64,000 nucleotides of DNA from Polytrichum commune (Eukaryota; Streptophyta; Polytrichopsida; Polytrichales; Polytrichaceae): contig OX485804.1 in NCBI GenBank assembly GCA_950295325.1, forward strand, positions 63,270,533 through 63,334,532, read 5' to 3'. Both the position numbers and the translations under genes were made by a program. Positions 12,401 to 23,659 of the stretch are shown piece by piece. A model generated the notes under the pieces. The model was given only the letters and a program-made list of their open reading frames with translations. It ran no database searches and was not told where the DNA came from. How positions within the stretch are numbered: position 1 is the stretch's first letter; every line of letters begins with the position of its first letter.

Positions 12401-14946
12401 CGAAATGAGGGAATAAAAACTGTCACCAAACAGCAGGCACCAAAAATATACGTCCATTCCCGCTTATTCAAGTGGTCGTTGAGCGAAAACATATTGCTGC
12501 ACCAAAATAGAGAAAATTACATTTACACTTTCAATCGTTGTGATATTATTAAAAAACAAATGAAACACGGTTGTGATAGGATTATAGCAAGGACAAGTGC
12601 CAGTGTAATTTAAAATGTCAAACATTTATTTGGAAAAATGTACGATCGCTCTTGATTAATTGCTCCTCAACATTCACTCATGCTTTGCAATCTATAATCA
12701 GAATAGAACATGACCTTCTGCAGTGTGTCTTGGGTGACTTCTGACAGTAGGTTTAACAACAATGGAACTTTGTATAGTGACAATTCTTGTCCACTGTTCT
12801 TGGCCATTTGAATGTCTCAATATTTAAATGTAGAAATCCATTGAGGTGCTTCATAAAAGGTTGAAAAACTGGTATTTGTTTGTCAGGTCAGGAACCTATA
12901 CCCACCTTGCGCATGCAATGAGCTGGATAACAGCTCCAAAGAGCAGAAACACACAATTGAATGTCAAGCCCACAAACTTCCAATACGGGCCAAGCAGTCC
13001 ATCCAGCACTTCAAACCACTGCCATGCATTCACCAACCAAGATAATTGAACATGACACAAACGTCACCTTCTGCACTTAGAAATTGCAAGGTGACATGGA
13101 AATAAATATCACGGTTGCAGTAATTAGCTATGAATTTAGCTAATTTGTATGTGTCTTCACCACGAGATGAATAATTTTTAAAAGGGTTCAGTGCAATCCA
13201 GTGAGGTAAATACACACTTCAGGCTGCCTCCTTGGTCACAATTTGAGGTGACACGAATATTAGAATTCTCCATTCTAAGGTGAGACATTTTCAAACAACT
13301 GAGGTTGAGTCTGTTGATACATAACCCTTCAGAGTCAAATATATTTTCAGTACTAACTCACCATTTAGCGAATGATTCATAAAGTTATATACTTTCAACC
13401 TTTAGGTCTTGCAAATAGAACCTATAACATGATATACTAGAAGCAGACTAAAAAAATGTCATCCTTATGTTTGGTGTGCATTGCAGATTTGACGTTGTAA
13501 ATTTGATGTGATTGAATATTGCGATGCAGTGTAATTAGTGTACGAGTTTTAAGGTTTATGATGATTCCAGTTTACTGAGACAGTGATAAAAAGAGGTAAG
13601 AGAAATTTTGTCAGAAATTTGGTCCTCCCCTGGTCCTTAAATCACAAGTGCATACTAACCTGTATGACATGATGTTTAAAACTCTGGCCCTCTCGCTCTT
13701 TCCCAGTTCGATACTCTATGTAAAGCCATGTGATCATGTAACAGGCCCAACATCCCATGAACCCATAGAAGAACTGCAATGCTACTCCGGATCCGTACCC
13801 AAGCTGTGCAAAAGACGTTGGCAGAGTCAATAGCACTTGCGCCACCTGAATTTTTACAATGCACCACCGTAGGCACTTTTGTCAGCACTGCTAGTCATAG
13901 TGACCAACTCTATGTTGGGTCCCCTCTTGAAACTTGGTTTTAAATTAGTAGCAGTGCTCCTCTCCATGCCAAAACGATTCAGCAAAAGGAATAAAATATT
14001 TATGGAATCCGCGCCATGACAGATTAAGTTACTTAATCCCCAGCCACATTGGCTCGAGTGCAAACTTGTAGTTGCACAAAAGTAAAGGAGAAGTTCTCTT
14101 GAAGAAGATTGCTCTCATACGTATGTCCACAGCTACCGTCAAATTCTCAAGTACCTAGGTGATTGACCTACTTGGGAGTCATTGCCCCTGCTCCCTGCAG
14201 ACAACAACTATCTACTTGTCGGTTTAAGTTCACTTGCAAGTAGCGCTTCCACCCCGTAGTTCACATGCATCGAGTCCGACAACTCTTGAGATATATATAA
14301 GTCTTGTCTTGACTCCTGGCTGCCCACTACTTGCTTCATGTCTACAGACACTGGAGCGCTGAAGTTTTATCACCTAGATCTATCCCAATATCCAAGATGG
14401 TGGTCTATGTACAAGTTTCACCGATGCCATCATCTACATAAATCCTAGATAATGTACAGATGTGATAAACTTCAGGGTCTTTGAGAAATATTAACAGTTT
14501 GAAAGCGTGGGGTTTGTAATTGTTACTGTTGGGCATTACAGCAGCTGACAAAGTAGGTCTATGATACATTGCTCTTGGTAGAAGTACCACTTTTCACCCG
14601 TGGTGCCATCCACACCAATCCTAAATACTGGACAGAGGTGATGAACCCCTCAATTGGTTCATGTGTGAGAAAGTGGATGATCACGCCCCCAAAAGACACA
14701 GGAACCTTATACATACTGTACAACTCAGGTCACATAATAACGCACCTGGTTGGAGGCCGCACTGAACCAAGCATCGAAGAGAGAGCCCCCGTGCCACAGC
14801 AGGCGATTGGCCCGGCCCTTGAGTGAGGTGTCCGGGACGTTGGCATAATGCTCGCCATCCTGATCCAGCATCTCATTCTGGTCTGACATCTCCCCATAGC
14901 TCCCAGACAACCTCTCACCCGCCATAGCAGCAAGACTGGTACTCAA
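9496..14946 (-). CDS. AUX1: AUX1/LAX-family auxin influx carrier, eight exons, 490 aa
   Basis: Proton-coupled uptake carrier for indole-3-acetic acid in the plasma membrane (amino acid/auxin permease family, normally about 11 membrane helices). Exons read on the minus strand: 14946-14746, 13845-13660, 13018-12906, 12496-12313, 11237-11140, 10979-10772, 10667-10410, 9720-9496. All introns are GT-AG and phases match (0,0,2,0,2,0,0), giving 490 codons against 485 in Arabidopsis AUX1. Family landmarks are WHGGS at residues 51-55, SNQVAQVLLTLP, HVIQWFEVLDGLLG, WTYIFGACC, YFTGATNILYTFG, EIMHA, PLYFIWEK, PIWFLAI, FTVYIIP, EKPPFF and the C-terminal ACYQC near 471-475. Start: the first ATG is used; a second Met at codon 8 is possible. 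Compared with AUX1 from memory, several usually constant positions differ (LTLPTSFAQLG for LTLPYSFSQLG; MDKPMKFKY for MWKPQKFKY), so it is a divergent member. Intron 4 carries a dispersed repeat. The exon 7 donor could lie 3 bases earlier (10413), dropping one Val. AUX1 and LAX subtypes are not separated by eye. Confidence 0.95.
11330..11670 (+). repeat. Dispersed repeat inside AUX1/LAX intron 4, with an 11-bp tandem run
   Basis: Runs from CCTATATTTGAGTGGTATGT to AAGACCCATCTACCTTG, opposite to the direction of the gene. Near its left end TTAGGTGTGGT is repeated about four times (11373-11412). The same core appears at least nine times in the window in both orientations, so this is an inserted mobile or formerly mobile sequence within an intron. 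Confidence 0.65.
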
Positions 14947-15019
14947 TCCGCCAGCTGACTAATGTGGGAGCTAACTTAGTACTGTACGAAGTCTACAACA
15001 AGCAGTGCCCTCGTCCTCA

Positions 15020-15027
15020 TTTTTATA
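15020..15027 (-). promoter_or_regulatory. Putative TATA box of the AUX1/LAX gene
   Basis: On the minus strand the sequence reads TATAAAAA, 74 bases upstream of the AUX1/LAX start codon. That would place transcription start near 14990 with a leader of about 45 bases. The match is close to the plant consensus and the spacing is sensible. No transcript evidence is visible, so this is inference. Confidence 0.5.
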
Positions 15028-15211
15028 ATCCAACACAACACTACACTGCATTGGTCATGTCACAACAACGTTGTGACCCAAGTTTCTGTTTCACGTGCAT
15101 CATTCATCAAGACAGAGAATATGCTCATACTCCTCGGTAGGTGACCCTACAATCTACTTTCCAATCTGGAATCGGTTATCACCATCTAGGGTGGACCACT
15201 TGAATGTTCTT

Positions 15212-15217
15212 GAGACA
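15212..15217 (-). promoter_or_regulatory. TGTCTC hexamer (canonical auxin-response element), weak
   Basis: The minus strand reads TGTCTC about 265 bases upstream of the AUX1/LAX start, just before the 275-bp tandem duplication. This hexamer is the classical ARF binding site and auxin carriers are often auxin-regulated. A single hexamer occurs often by chance, so the call is weak. Confidence 0.25.
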
Positions 15218-15223
15218 TCATCA

Positions 15224-15773
15224 AGCATCATGAGTGGAGGATTGGGTTAGGGTAGACTGTAACTCGGTTACATTGAATACATAACATCGCATTGGTTACT
15301 ATGACAGTGTTCCTGCTCCGACCCTTCAACAAGGAAATCAAAGTGCACCAAAAGAAAAGTGTAAAGTTGAATCATTTAAACTTTGAAGCTACTCTGAGAT
15401 CAGAAGGCGGCTCCTTGCAAGAGATTTCTCCTAGCTGCTTCAAGGACTCATCAAACTCTCGCCCGGAGCAGATCATAACACTTGCTTTATACACACTAAG
15501 CATCATGAGTGGAGGATTGGGTTAGGGTAGACTGTAACTTAGTTACATTGAATACATAACATCGCATTGGTTACTATGGCAGTGTTCCTGCTCCGACCCT
15601 TTAACAAGGAAATCAAAGTGCACCAAAAGAAAAGTGTAAAGTTGAATTATCCAAACTTTGAAGCTACTCTGAGATCAGAAGGTGGCTCCTTGCAAGAGAT
15701 CTCTCCTAGCTGCTTCAAGGACTCATCAAACTCTCGCCCGGAGCATATCATACCACTTGCTTTATACACACTA
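15224..15773 (+). repeat. 275-bp tandem duplication upstream of the AUX1/LAX gene
   Basis: Two head-to-tail copies (15224-15498 and 15499-15773) differ at only a handful of bases, so the duplication is recent. It begins about 280 bases upstream of the AUX1/LAX start. Each copy holds an open frame of about 75 codons containing RPFNKEIKVHQKKS, but I know of no such family and the frame is probably incidental. Doubling of a promoter segment may change expression of the carrier; that is inference. Confidence 0.9.
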
Positions 15774-16554
15774 AAACGCTCGTGGTAGGGCCGGGAACAC
15801 TTGTGTTAGCTAACAAGAATTATAAACTTAGGGTCAAGGTACTAGTAGTGGCCGCATGGGATACAAGAATGTTATGTAGCTGATGTAACTAATTTGATGA
15901 TCAATGCTACTAATTGAGACTAATTCCACCTACAGATTGCATAAACTTGGAGGTACTAGCCACGAGCTAGCCATCCAGAATGACGGGCGAAGTGCTAGTG
16001 CTGAAACCAGTGGATGTGGTCACGACCAACCGAAGAAGCTTTTGAATCAACGAACTAAACAAACAAGGCTTGGGGTGCTAAATCAAGCTAATTTACACAT
16101 TCATACTCGCTCACCTACTCTAGAGTGAATTTATACTCCGGGATGGACTGCGGACATCATCCTCTCCCTAACGTACCAGAATTCAAATGGTTTGCGCCTA
16201 CACCAGGTGCAAATTCAAAGTTTCCGGGCTCCACTTTGAGCTTGAAGGCATTTAGCTAGGCTAACTGGGTCTGTCCCTGCAGTCGGATGTATCTAGGGCA
16301 GGGAGTGGAGAATGCCTAATTAGACGACACGACATCTGAGTGCTCACAATCTTCATAGTTCGGTGTCGGAGGGAGTAAGCTTAGCCTAGAGTTTAGCTTG
16401 GGAGAGTGATGAGATTAACCACGGTGGCTACTTAGTAGGATGTGCCTATAGGTTACAGAATGCTGTTGATGATAGGACAAGCTTTTTGAGCAGCTAAGTT
16501 GTTTGGACCGCCAGCTTCTTGTGCGTTTGTCTTACCTACCTGCAGCCAAGATCC
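15774..16554. other. Intergenic sequence, nothing recognised
   Basis: Between the 275-bp duplication and the minisatellite. No convincing open frame, terminal repeat or RNA signal is visible. Confidence 0.5.
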
Positions 16555-18150
16555 AGCGATGTAGCGCGGGCGATGCGGCAAGGCTCGGAGCCGTTTTGGG
16601 TGCGCAGACATGGAAATAGCCTTGTCATTGATGGAGTTGCGACAGCCCAAGCCATCCCGGACACCAAGGCCCGAGGAAGCTGTCCAGGTAGCAAATCAGT
16701 AGTATATATTCAGGTGGCTGGGTATGTAGGATCGGTTATCAGCCTGGTTATGAACTAGATTATCAGCAAGACGGAAAGTCATGTGGATGACGAGCTGCAC
16801 GGCTCGTCATCTATTATGAGTGCACAAACATTGTAAAAAGGTCTTGTCATTTCAGATGGACTTGTGGTAACCCAAGCCAACCTGAAACAACAAGGCTCTA
16901 GGAAGTTGTTCAGGTTGCAACCAATGTTCACGTGGCTCGGTATGTAGGACTGGTTATCAGCCTAGTTATGGACTAGATTATCAAACGGAAGTGGATGACT
17001 AGCTACAAGGCTTGTATCTATTATGAGTGCTCAAACATTGGAAAATGGTCTTGTCATTTCATATGGAGTTGCGACAACCCAAGCCAACCTGAAACAGAAA
17101 CAACAAGGCTCTAGGAAGTTGTCCAGGTAGCAACCAATGTTCACGTGGCTAGGATGTAGGATTGGTTATCAGCCTAGTTATGGACTAGATTATCAAACGG
17201 AAGTGGATGACGAGCTACAAGGCTTGTATCTATTATGAGTGCACAAACATTGGAAAAAGGTCTTGTCATTTCAGATGGAGTTGCGGTTACCCAAGCCAAC
17301 CTAAAACAACAAGGCTCTAGGAAGTTGTCCAGGTAGCAACCAATGTTCAGGCGGGTGGGTATGTAGGACCGGTTATCAGCCTGGTTATGAACTAGATTAT
17401 CAAACGGAAGTGGATGGCGAGCTGCAAGGCTCGTATCTATTATGAGTGCGCAAACATTGGAAAAAGGTCTTGTCATTTTAGATGGAGTTGCGGTAACCTA
17501 AGCCAACCGGAAACAACAAGGCTCTAGGAAGTTGTCCAGGTAGCAACCAATGTTCAGGTGGTTGGGTATGTAGGAGGGAATGGTTATCAACCTAGTTATG
17601 GACTAGATTACCAACAAGAGGGAAGTGGATGACGAGTTGCAAGGCTCGTACCTGTTTTGGGTGCGTTGACATTGGAAAAAGGCCTTGTCATTTCAAAAGG
17701 AGTTGCAGTAACCCAAGCCAACCCGGGACGACAAGGCCCTAGAAAGTTGTCCAGATAGCAGCCAGTGTTAAGTTGGTTGGGCGGGTACATATGTTGGGGC
17801 CGGTTATCAACCTGGTTATCACATGTTATGGACTAGATTACTAGCAAGAGGAGAGTAGATGACGAGCTACAAGACTCGGAGTTGTTTTGGATGCACAAAT
17901 ATTGGGATATTTGAAATCATAAAAAAAACTAAAAACTAAAAAAATTAAACACACACACACACACATTGTCATTGATGGAGTTGGAGCAGCCCAAGCTAAT
18001 CTCGGACAACAAGGCCCTAGGAAGTTGTCCAAGTAGCAACAAGTGTTAAACTGATTGGGTACGTATATTGGGACCGGTTATCAATCTAGTTATCACACGG
18101 TTATGGACTAGATTACCAAGAGAAGGAGAGTGGCTAACAAGCTATGAAAG
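16555..18150 (+). repeat. Minisatellite, unit about 207-220 bp, seven or more copies
   Basis: The anchor GGTTATCA recurs at 16734, 16952, 17164, 17371, 17582, 17802 and 18076, giving spacings of 218, 212, 207, 211, 220 and 274. The last spacing is lengthened by an A-rich stretch and a CA run near 17949-17965. Shared blocks include GTCATTTCAGATGGAGTTG, GTTGTCCAGGTAGCAACCA and ATGGACTAGATTATCAA. Central units are nearly identical and outer units are diverged, as expected for an array homogenised by unequal exchange. The apparent minus-strand open frames are by-products of the repetition. Confidence 0.9.
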
Positions 18151-19199
18151 CAACGAGTCATCCACCTACTTGAGTTGGTTATTAGTTCATGCACATAACC
18201 TTAAAACAATAAATAATATTGTGCCTTCACAGATGCAAAATTATTGTGATAAGTTTTGATAATCCTTTTGCTCTTGGGTAAGTGATCGGTTATGGAACTA
18301 TAAGTATTCCCAAGTTTCAAAAAAATAAAAAATAAAATAGATTGAGGGTTTTTGTACTAGAGACAGGTGCTAATAGCAATATAATCTGTTAGAGTCCATT
18401 CACGGTTGGGGTATTACTTTTGGGACAAAGGACTTAAGGACTATGTCGCATTAGATCTCGGCGTTTATCATGATTTACTATTATTTGATCAATAAATTTT
18501 AAATAGATAAGTATGTAGTTCATAGGCTTTATCAAGAAAGATATTATTTCTTATTAAATAATCACCAATAATGGATAAATATCCTATGAAATGAATAGAT
18601 AAGTCATAAAACTTATAAAGAGGTCATATGACTTGTTTGGGCCACATCAATGGCAAATTATATTATTCAAGTGTACATCAGAGGTCAATTTTTTCATGTT
18701 TTGCATCCTAGTACCTTGGTGTAAGTGTCATGTGTCCATACATATATTTTTTAATGTCCAACTCTAATACTCAACGTTCCTTTTTCATGTAGCCATGATT
18801 TTATGTATTGTTGGCCATGTTTGGTGCCACATGTAAAGTTATACAATTGGTATGCAATACATTTTTGGTTCTATTGGTACACACTTGAACGATGATTGTG
18901 AGGAAAAAAATTGGGATCGTTTCGATTAATTTTTGTTGTCCTTTTCATTCCTTGATCCTAAGGTGAAAAATTTTGACAGCACCCATGAATGTCCTTTAAA
19001 GAATCCAAATGATATCTTAGATGACCCTATTCCTTGTAAATTAACTTTGTCGGTGCACTCAATATGGAGTATGAAATGTAGGTATGATCCAAAATATGCT
19101 TCACAATACAAATTTAAACACACCAAGTATGTGAAGTTATCTAAAATAGTCCTTTTACCGTTAGACACCCAAAAGTAGTACCCCAACTGTGAATGCCCC
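18151..19199. other. AT-rich intergenic stretch, nothing recognised
   Basis: Between the minisatellite and a dispersed palindromic repeat. The short open frames on both strands at 18926-19186 overlap each other and lack protein-like features. No terminal repeats were found. Confidence 0.4.
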
Positions 19200-19636
19200 C
19201 ATTAGATAGTGACAGTTGGCATCAATCGTTTCAAAGGTGAAAAGGTAGAAACTACACAAAATATGATACTTAGTGTGACCAATTTTAATTGTCTTGCTCA
19301 ATACTAATTGTAAACCGCGGTATAGTGTCACCAACACTAAATGTTAACCCAACATTATTTGTCATTCCTTGTAAAAATTCAGAGGGATTATAAGATTTAC
19401 AGTGTTGCAATTACCCGTCACTTACCAAGTAACTTTTCATCCAAAATTCAATCGTCCATGGCAATATTTCATCACAAGTTGCTGACAAGAGAAGGTAGGG
19501 TTTTGGCCAATGAATGAACTCATTCATCATCCATGACAATTATTTGTTCACTTATTCAAAAGAAGTGTCATCCACACAGTTACCATAGTGACATTAAATA
19601 CCATATGATACTAAATATCATATTTAGTGTAGTAGC
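19200..19636 (+). repeat. Dispersed repeat with an inverted copy at 49490-49690
   Basis: Shared blocks with the distant copy are TTGCTCAATACTAATTG, CACCAACACTAAAT and a stretch beginning CTCATTCATCATCCATGAC. Near its right end it carries the palindromic ACTAAATATCATATTTAGTGT. It looks like a decayed DNA element. Because a minisatellite-like unit follows it at about 19637-19860, it may have been inserted into the satellite region. Confidence 0.5.
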
Positions 19637-19860
19637 GGTTGGATACACCTGCTGGGGCCGGCTATCAACTTGGTTATTACACACTTATATGCATTAAAGG
19701 TATCCCCAAATTTTAAACGTAGATAGAATTATAACAGTTTAAATGTGCAAACGTGAATTTAAGTTTTTGTCATTGAATGATTTGCTACAACCCAAGACAT
19801 TCCAAAACAAGGCCATCAGTCATTACGAGGGGTAATGGTAGAAAACAATGTTGACCAAGT
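19637..19860 (+). repeat. Displaced degenerate unit of the ~212-bp minisatellite
   Basis: Contains GGCTATCAACTTGGTTAT, then TTGTCATTGAATG, ACAACCCAAG and ACAAGGCC in the same order as in the units at 16555-18150, but strongly diverged and about 1.5 kb beyond the main array. This suggests that the array was once longer and was split. Confidence 0.5.
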
Positions 19861-22379
19861 ACACATACCAGGAGTATATCTATAAGCTCAAGAACTAAAT
19901 TGTTTTTGTGATATCACATATATTTAATGTGATATGTTATTCAAGGGTTCGATTTTAACTCAATGATCAGAAATCAAATGCAACAGCAAACGAAAACGTA
20001 ATCTGATATAAGAGATTGTTATCAGAGATATGGAACCACCAACTATTATTGATCTTATAATGTATTCATTTAACTGTGGTTATAAGATCAAAATTTGCTA
20101 ACAAAAATCATAATCTAAATGTATTGATTTCTTCACAATGTTCACAACCTATCCACCAGATATTATGGGCACTACAGGGATGAAGAATAGCAATTCGCTG
20201 GTTACGAACTTGAAGTTGCACTTCATTGTTATTGACTTACTAGATTGATAGATGTTGCAAGTGAGGCAAATGCTCGTGATCCTCCAAGTCTCGGAAATAT
20301 ATTGTAAGTGAGGCCGTCGGGCTGCCACCTTTGAGAGTTGAAGCCTTCCATTATAATTCATAGCTAACAATTCCTCAGTCGTTTTAGGTCCGGACAATGG
20401 ATCCACACAAAACCTTGTTCAATCGAATCCCTTGAGGCATCCATGTGTTGAAGGCCTCCAAATTGCTCAAACCCCCCACCTTTTTGAAAGCAATTGTCAC
20501 ATTTGTGATGTCATGTGTTAAAATTGTTGGGCACACATTGATGATCGTGTTGGTTGTAGGTAAAATTACCACCCCTTGCCATAATATGATGCATGAAGGA
20601 GCTTCATGCAAAGTAGGTGAGCCTACTACGGTTATTTCCAAGAGGTTTTGCCTCTTCTGATGTGCAATCATTCTTTTGGAAATTACCCCAATTGATTAGA
20701 GATCTTGGATGAATCTAATGCCTTGAGAAGTGTGAGTGACAACATGTCAATTTGTGACGAATTTTTAAAGAATAATCATGTGAATTGTTTAGTTAGAAAG
20801 TGCACCAAGAATTGGTTGGTGTTGAGCAGTTGTTCAACATTAATTTTTATGGTTCATGGCAACCAAGGAGCCCAAGTGGAGATGCACGTCAATTGATTGT
20901 ACTATAGCATGTGAGTGCACAAAAGGTTTGTAACCTACAACAATGGGTTACAAAATATATACATGATTGGGGTATTCTCCTCTTGGCAATGTAAACTTAT
21001 TATGTCCAATAAAGGATGGAACATAGCTTCAACTTATAAGAATGTCATTCATAGATGGGAGATTAAAGTATGAAATTAGATGGGCTTTGGATAGACTCAA
21101 TTTTGCTAGGGTATAGGGATCATTTTCAAACACACAGTAGGACATCTATGGGGTCTTGTGAATGGCTTAAACTTTAGCGATTGGCATACACTTTTCAAGT
21201 TAGGGTTTGGGGGTTTGAAGTTAACTTTTACGTACAAATATTTGAGGCCTATTTTTCATAGTAAAAAAATGTTTATATGTATATACTACAGAAATTTCAC
21301 CTTTCTATTTGTTATTTGTGTGAAATACATAAACTTGATGTGTAGCCATACATTTGTATGTATATGGGATGTATATCTTCTTTTTTTCCTTTTTTTCCAT
21401 CAGAATGCAATATATAAGAGCATTATTTAAAGGTGAGACATGCACGTGATTTATGGCCACCCCCAAGCCAATAAGCCATTATATTGATCCCTATATCATA
21501 CTAGAAGTGTTTATTTTAGACAATATCAACTTATTTTACACCCAAAAGTAGTATGAATAAGCATGTCTACCTTACATTTGGCCCAATCACCATAACAAGT
21601 CTTCATGGCAATTCATCGTATTCATGGCATCAACACAAAACTTGGCATGTACAATGGAAGAGCATGGCCAAAAATGCTTATGGCATTGAGTGAACCCAAA
21701 AATCCAAAATTTTGAGAAATAATTAACTATACTTAAATGTTACTTAAAAGTGAGATTTTACATGAATATTGTTGATATGAAGATTGATCAAACGAAGAAA
21801 CCATAATTAATTCCACTTTTTGGACGTGTAACAAATCAATGATCAAATACACCGAACGATGTGTGTTCCTACCCCAAGACTCCCTAAGTTGTTGAACTTA
21901 AACCTCTAATCCAAGTCATGTATACGATGAATGAAACAATAACAGATAGGATCAATCTTCACACACATTTGACTCAAAATGTGATCCTTTTCTATGAGCC
22001 CTAGTTGCACCACTAGACAACATAGTGACCAACATAACATACTTTGCATATGACATAGACAGAGAGCATGTTGCAATGACCGCCTGTGTCGAATGGGAAG
22101 TGTGTTCTAGTGCTTTGTTGTGAAGATTGAAGTTCAATCGGATCCTTGTCCCTTGCAAGTTATTCCGCAACTACACCGTTTATGGGATTTAGTGTCACAT
22201 GTGTAATAGTGTCATTTATCCTATTTTGAGGCGTATGCTAGGTTATGTTGATGATTAAGAGCTTCATTATAATTGTCATCTCATGACACTCGGCATTCAA
22301 GTGCGCTTACCGATATCTTGGCATGAGCATGTTCAAATGGTGTTCTACATGCCATAGTGGGTCTCATGTGATCACTCTT
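19861..22379. other. Intergenic DNA, no supportable gene
   Basis: Short open frames occur on both strands (for example 20384-20671 minus), but they overlap one another, have no conserved motif that I recognise and are not joined by clear splice sites. A decayed transposon is possible but cannot be shown by eye. Confidence 0.4.
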
Positions 22380-22720
22380 ATTAATTGGACACCCATATAT
22401 GAGTGGTATGTGGCAAGGGTTGTAGTTAAGGATGGACACTAAAAAGACCCTTGTTGTGATGAGATTGGACTATGTGTACAAAATAGATAAACCAATCTTA
22501 TTATGGATCACATTAAAAAATAGAATATAATCTTTATTTTGACATCTTATAACTTCTGCATCTCAACTCCGATCCTAAAACTTGATATGACAATCTGTGT
22601 GATTCGCACCTGCTGATCGGTTGCGATAATATGGAACTGATCCACCAGCTACAAATGTCTCTGGAGTTGGAAGTGTCCACAGTAGGGCTACACACTTGGA
22701 TGCATCGATTTTTGTGGTGT
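22380..22720 (+). repeat. Dispersed ATATTTGAGTGGT family copy, diverged
   Basis: Contains TTGGACACCCATATATGAGT, GATTGGACTATGTG and, to the right, GAGTTGGAAGTGTCCACAGTAG, the last shared with 25030-25390. It lies 3' of the uncharacterised minus-strand gene. Confidence 0.5.
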
Positions 22721-23659
22721 AAGGTTGCTCTCAAGCCCCAAAACCCAAACTAGTCTTTCATACCTGCTCGTTCCATGCAATTTGTCAAAGGTCAACGAAA
22801 TTCTTTCAATGAAACTCTTTTAGGTCGTTTAGGTTGTTGATGAGCAAATGATCAACTGACATAGAAAAAGTAAACTCAAAGTCCTCTGGTTGAACACATT
22901 GAACCAGCCAATATCCCTCAATACAGCGTATGAATTTAGGACATGTATTGTGATCATGTATAAGATCAAGTTTGAACTTTGTAAATGTGCTGAAATATAG
23001 AGATCAATATGCTGGACTGCTATAACAAATTTCACATCTGAATAAGTATACATGTATCTCAAGAATAGTGTCGATCAGCTCTAAATACAACAACAGGAGA
23101 AGTACAGGAGTGATTCCATAAAACGATATGATATTACCATAGAGCACAGAAAACGCATAGATCCACTTCTAATATTCAGAAATCAGTGACGAGTGAGAAC
23201 CTCAGAACAGAAACCACAAAAGTAGATAAGGGCACACACTCATGTTGGAAGCTGAAATCCGTCCGCAACAAGCTATGAATCCAGTTTTATTGTCTTGTCA
23301 CTTTAGATTACAAAGAAAATCATGGAATCAATAAATCCCATGAATCATCATGTATTGCTAACAATCGTGGAACTGGGCATTGACACAAATTGTGCTGTTA
23401 ATTCACTGCGTGCATTGGCAGCTGCTAGAATGTTTCAGCTAAGGCAGAGGGGCTATTCAACGGTCTTTCAGGATTAATTTACGTTTTCATCATCACCTGT
23501 ATAATAGCTGGTGCTGATTTTGTGCCTTGATTGCGAAACATTTGGTAACCACAGATTTGTACAGAATGTCATTTACTAAGTTGCAGGCTAAACAGGGCAA
23601 CTTCTGAATCTACACTAGGTATGTCCACGAGAAGCAACTGCTTACACAATGACCTCTAC

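Noticed and set aside
15292-15788. Two copies of a ~75-codon frame upstream of AUX1
   Set aside because: Present because the 275-bp segment is duplicated; no family recognised and no change pattern suggesting protein constraint.
17174-17790. Minus-strand frames with repeated MTRPFSNVCALIIDTS peptides
   Set aside because: They arise because the minisatellite unit happens to lack stops in one frame; no start context, no homology, and they track the repeat period.
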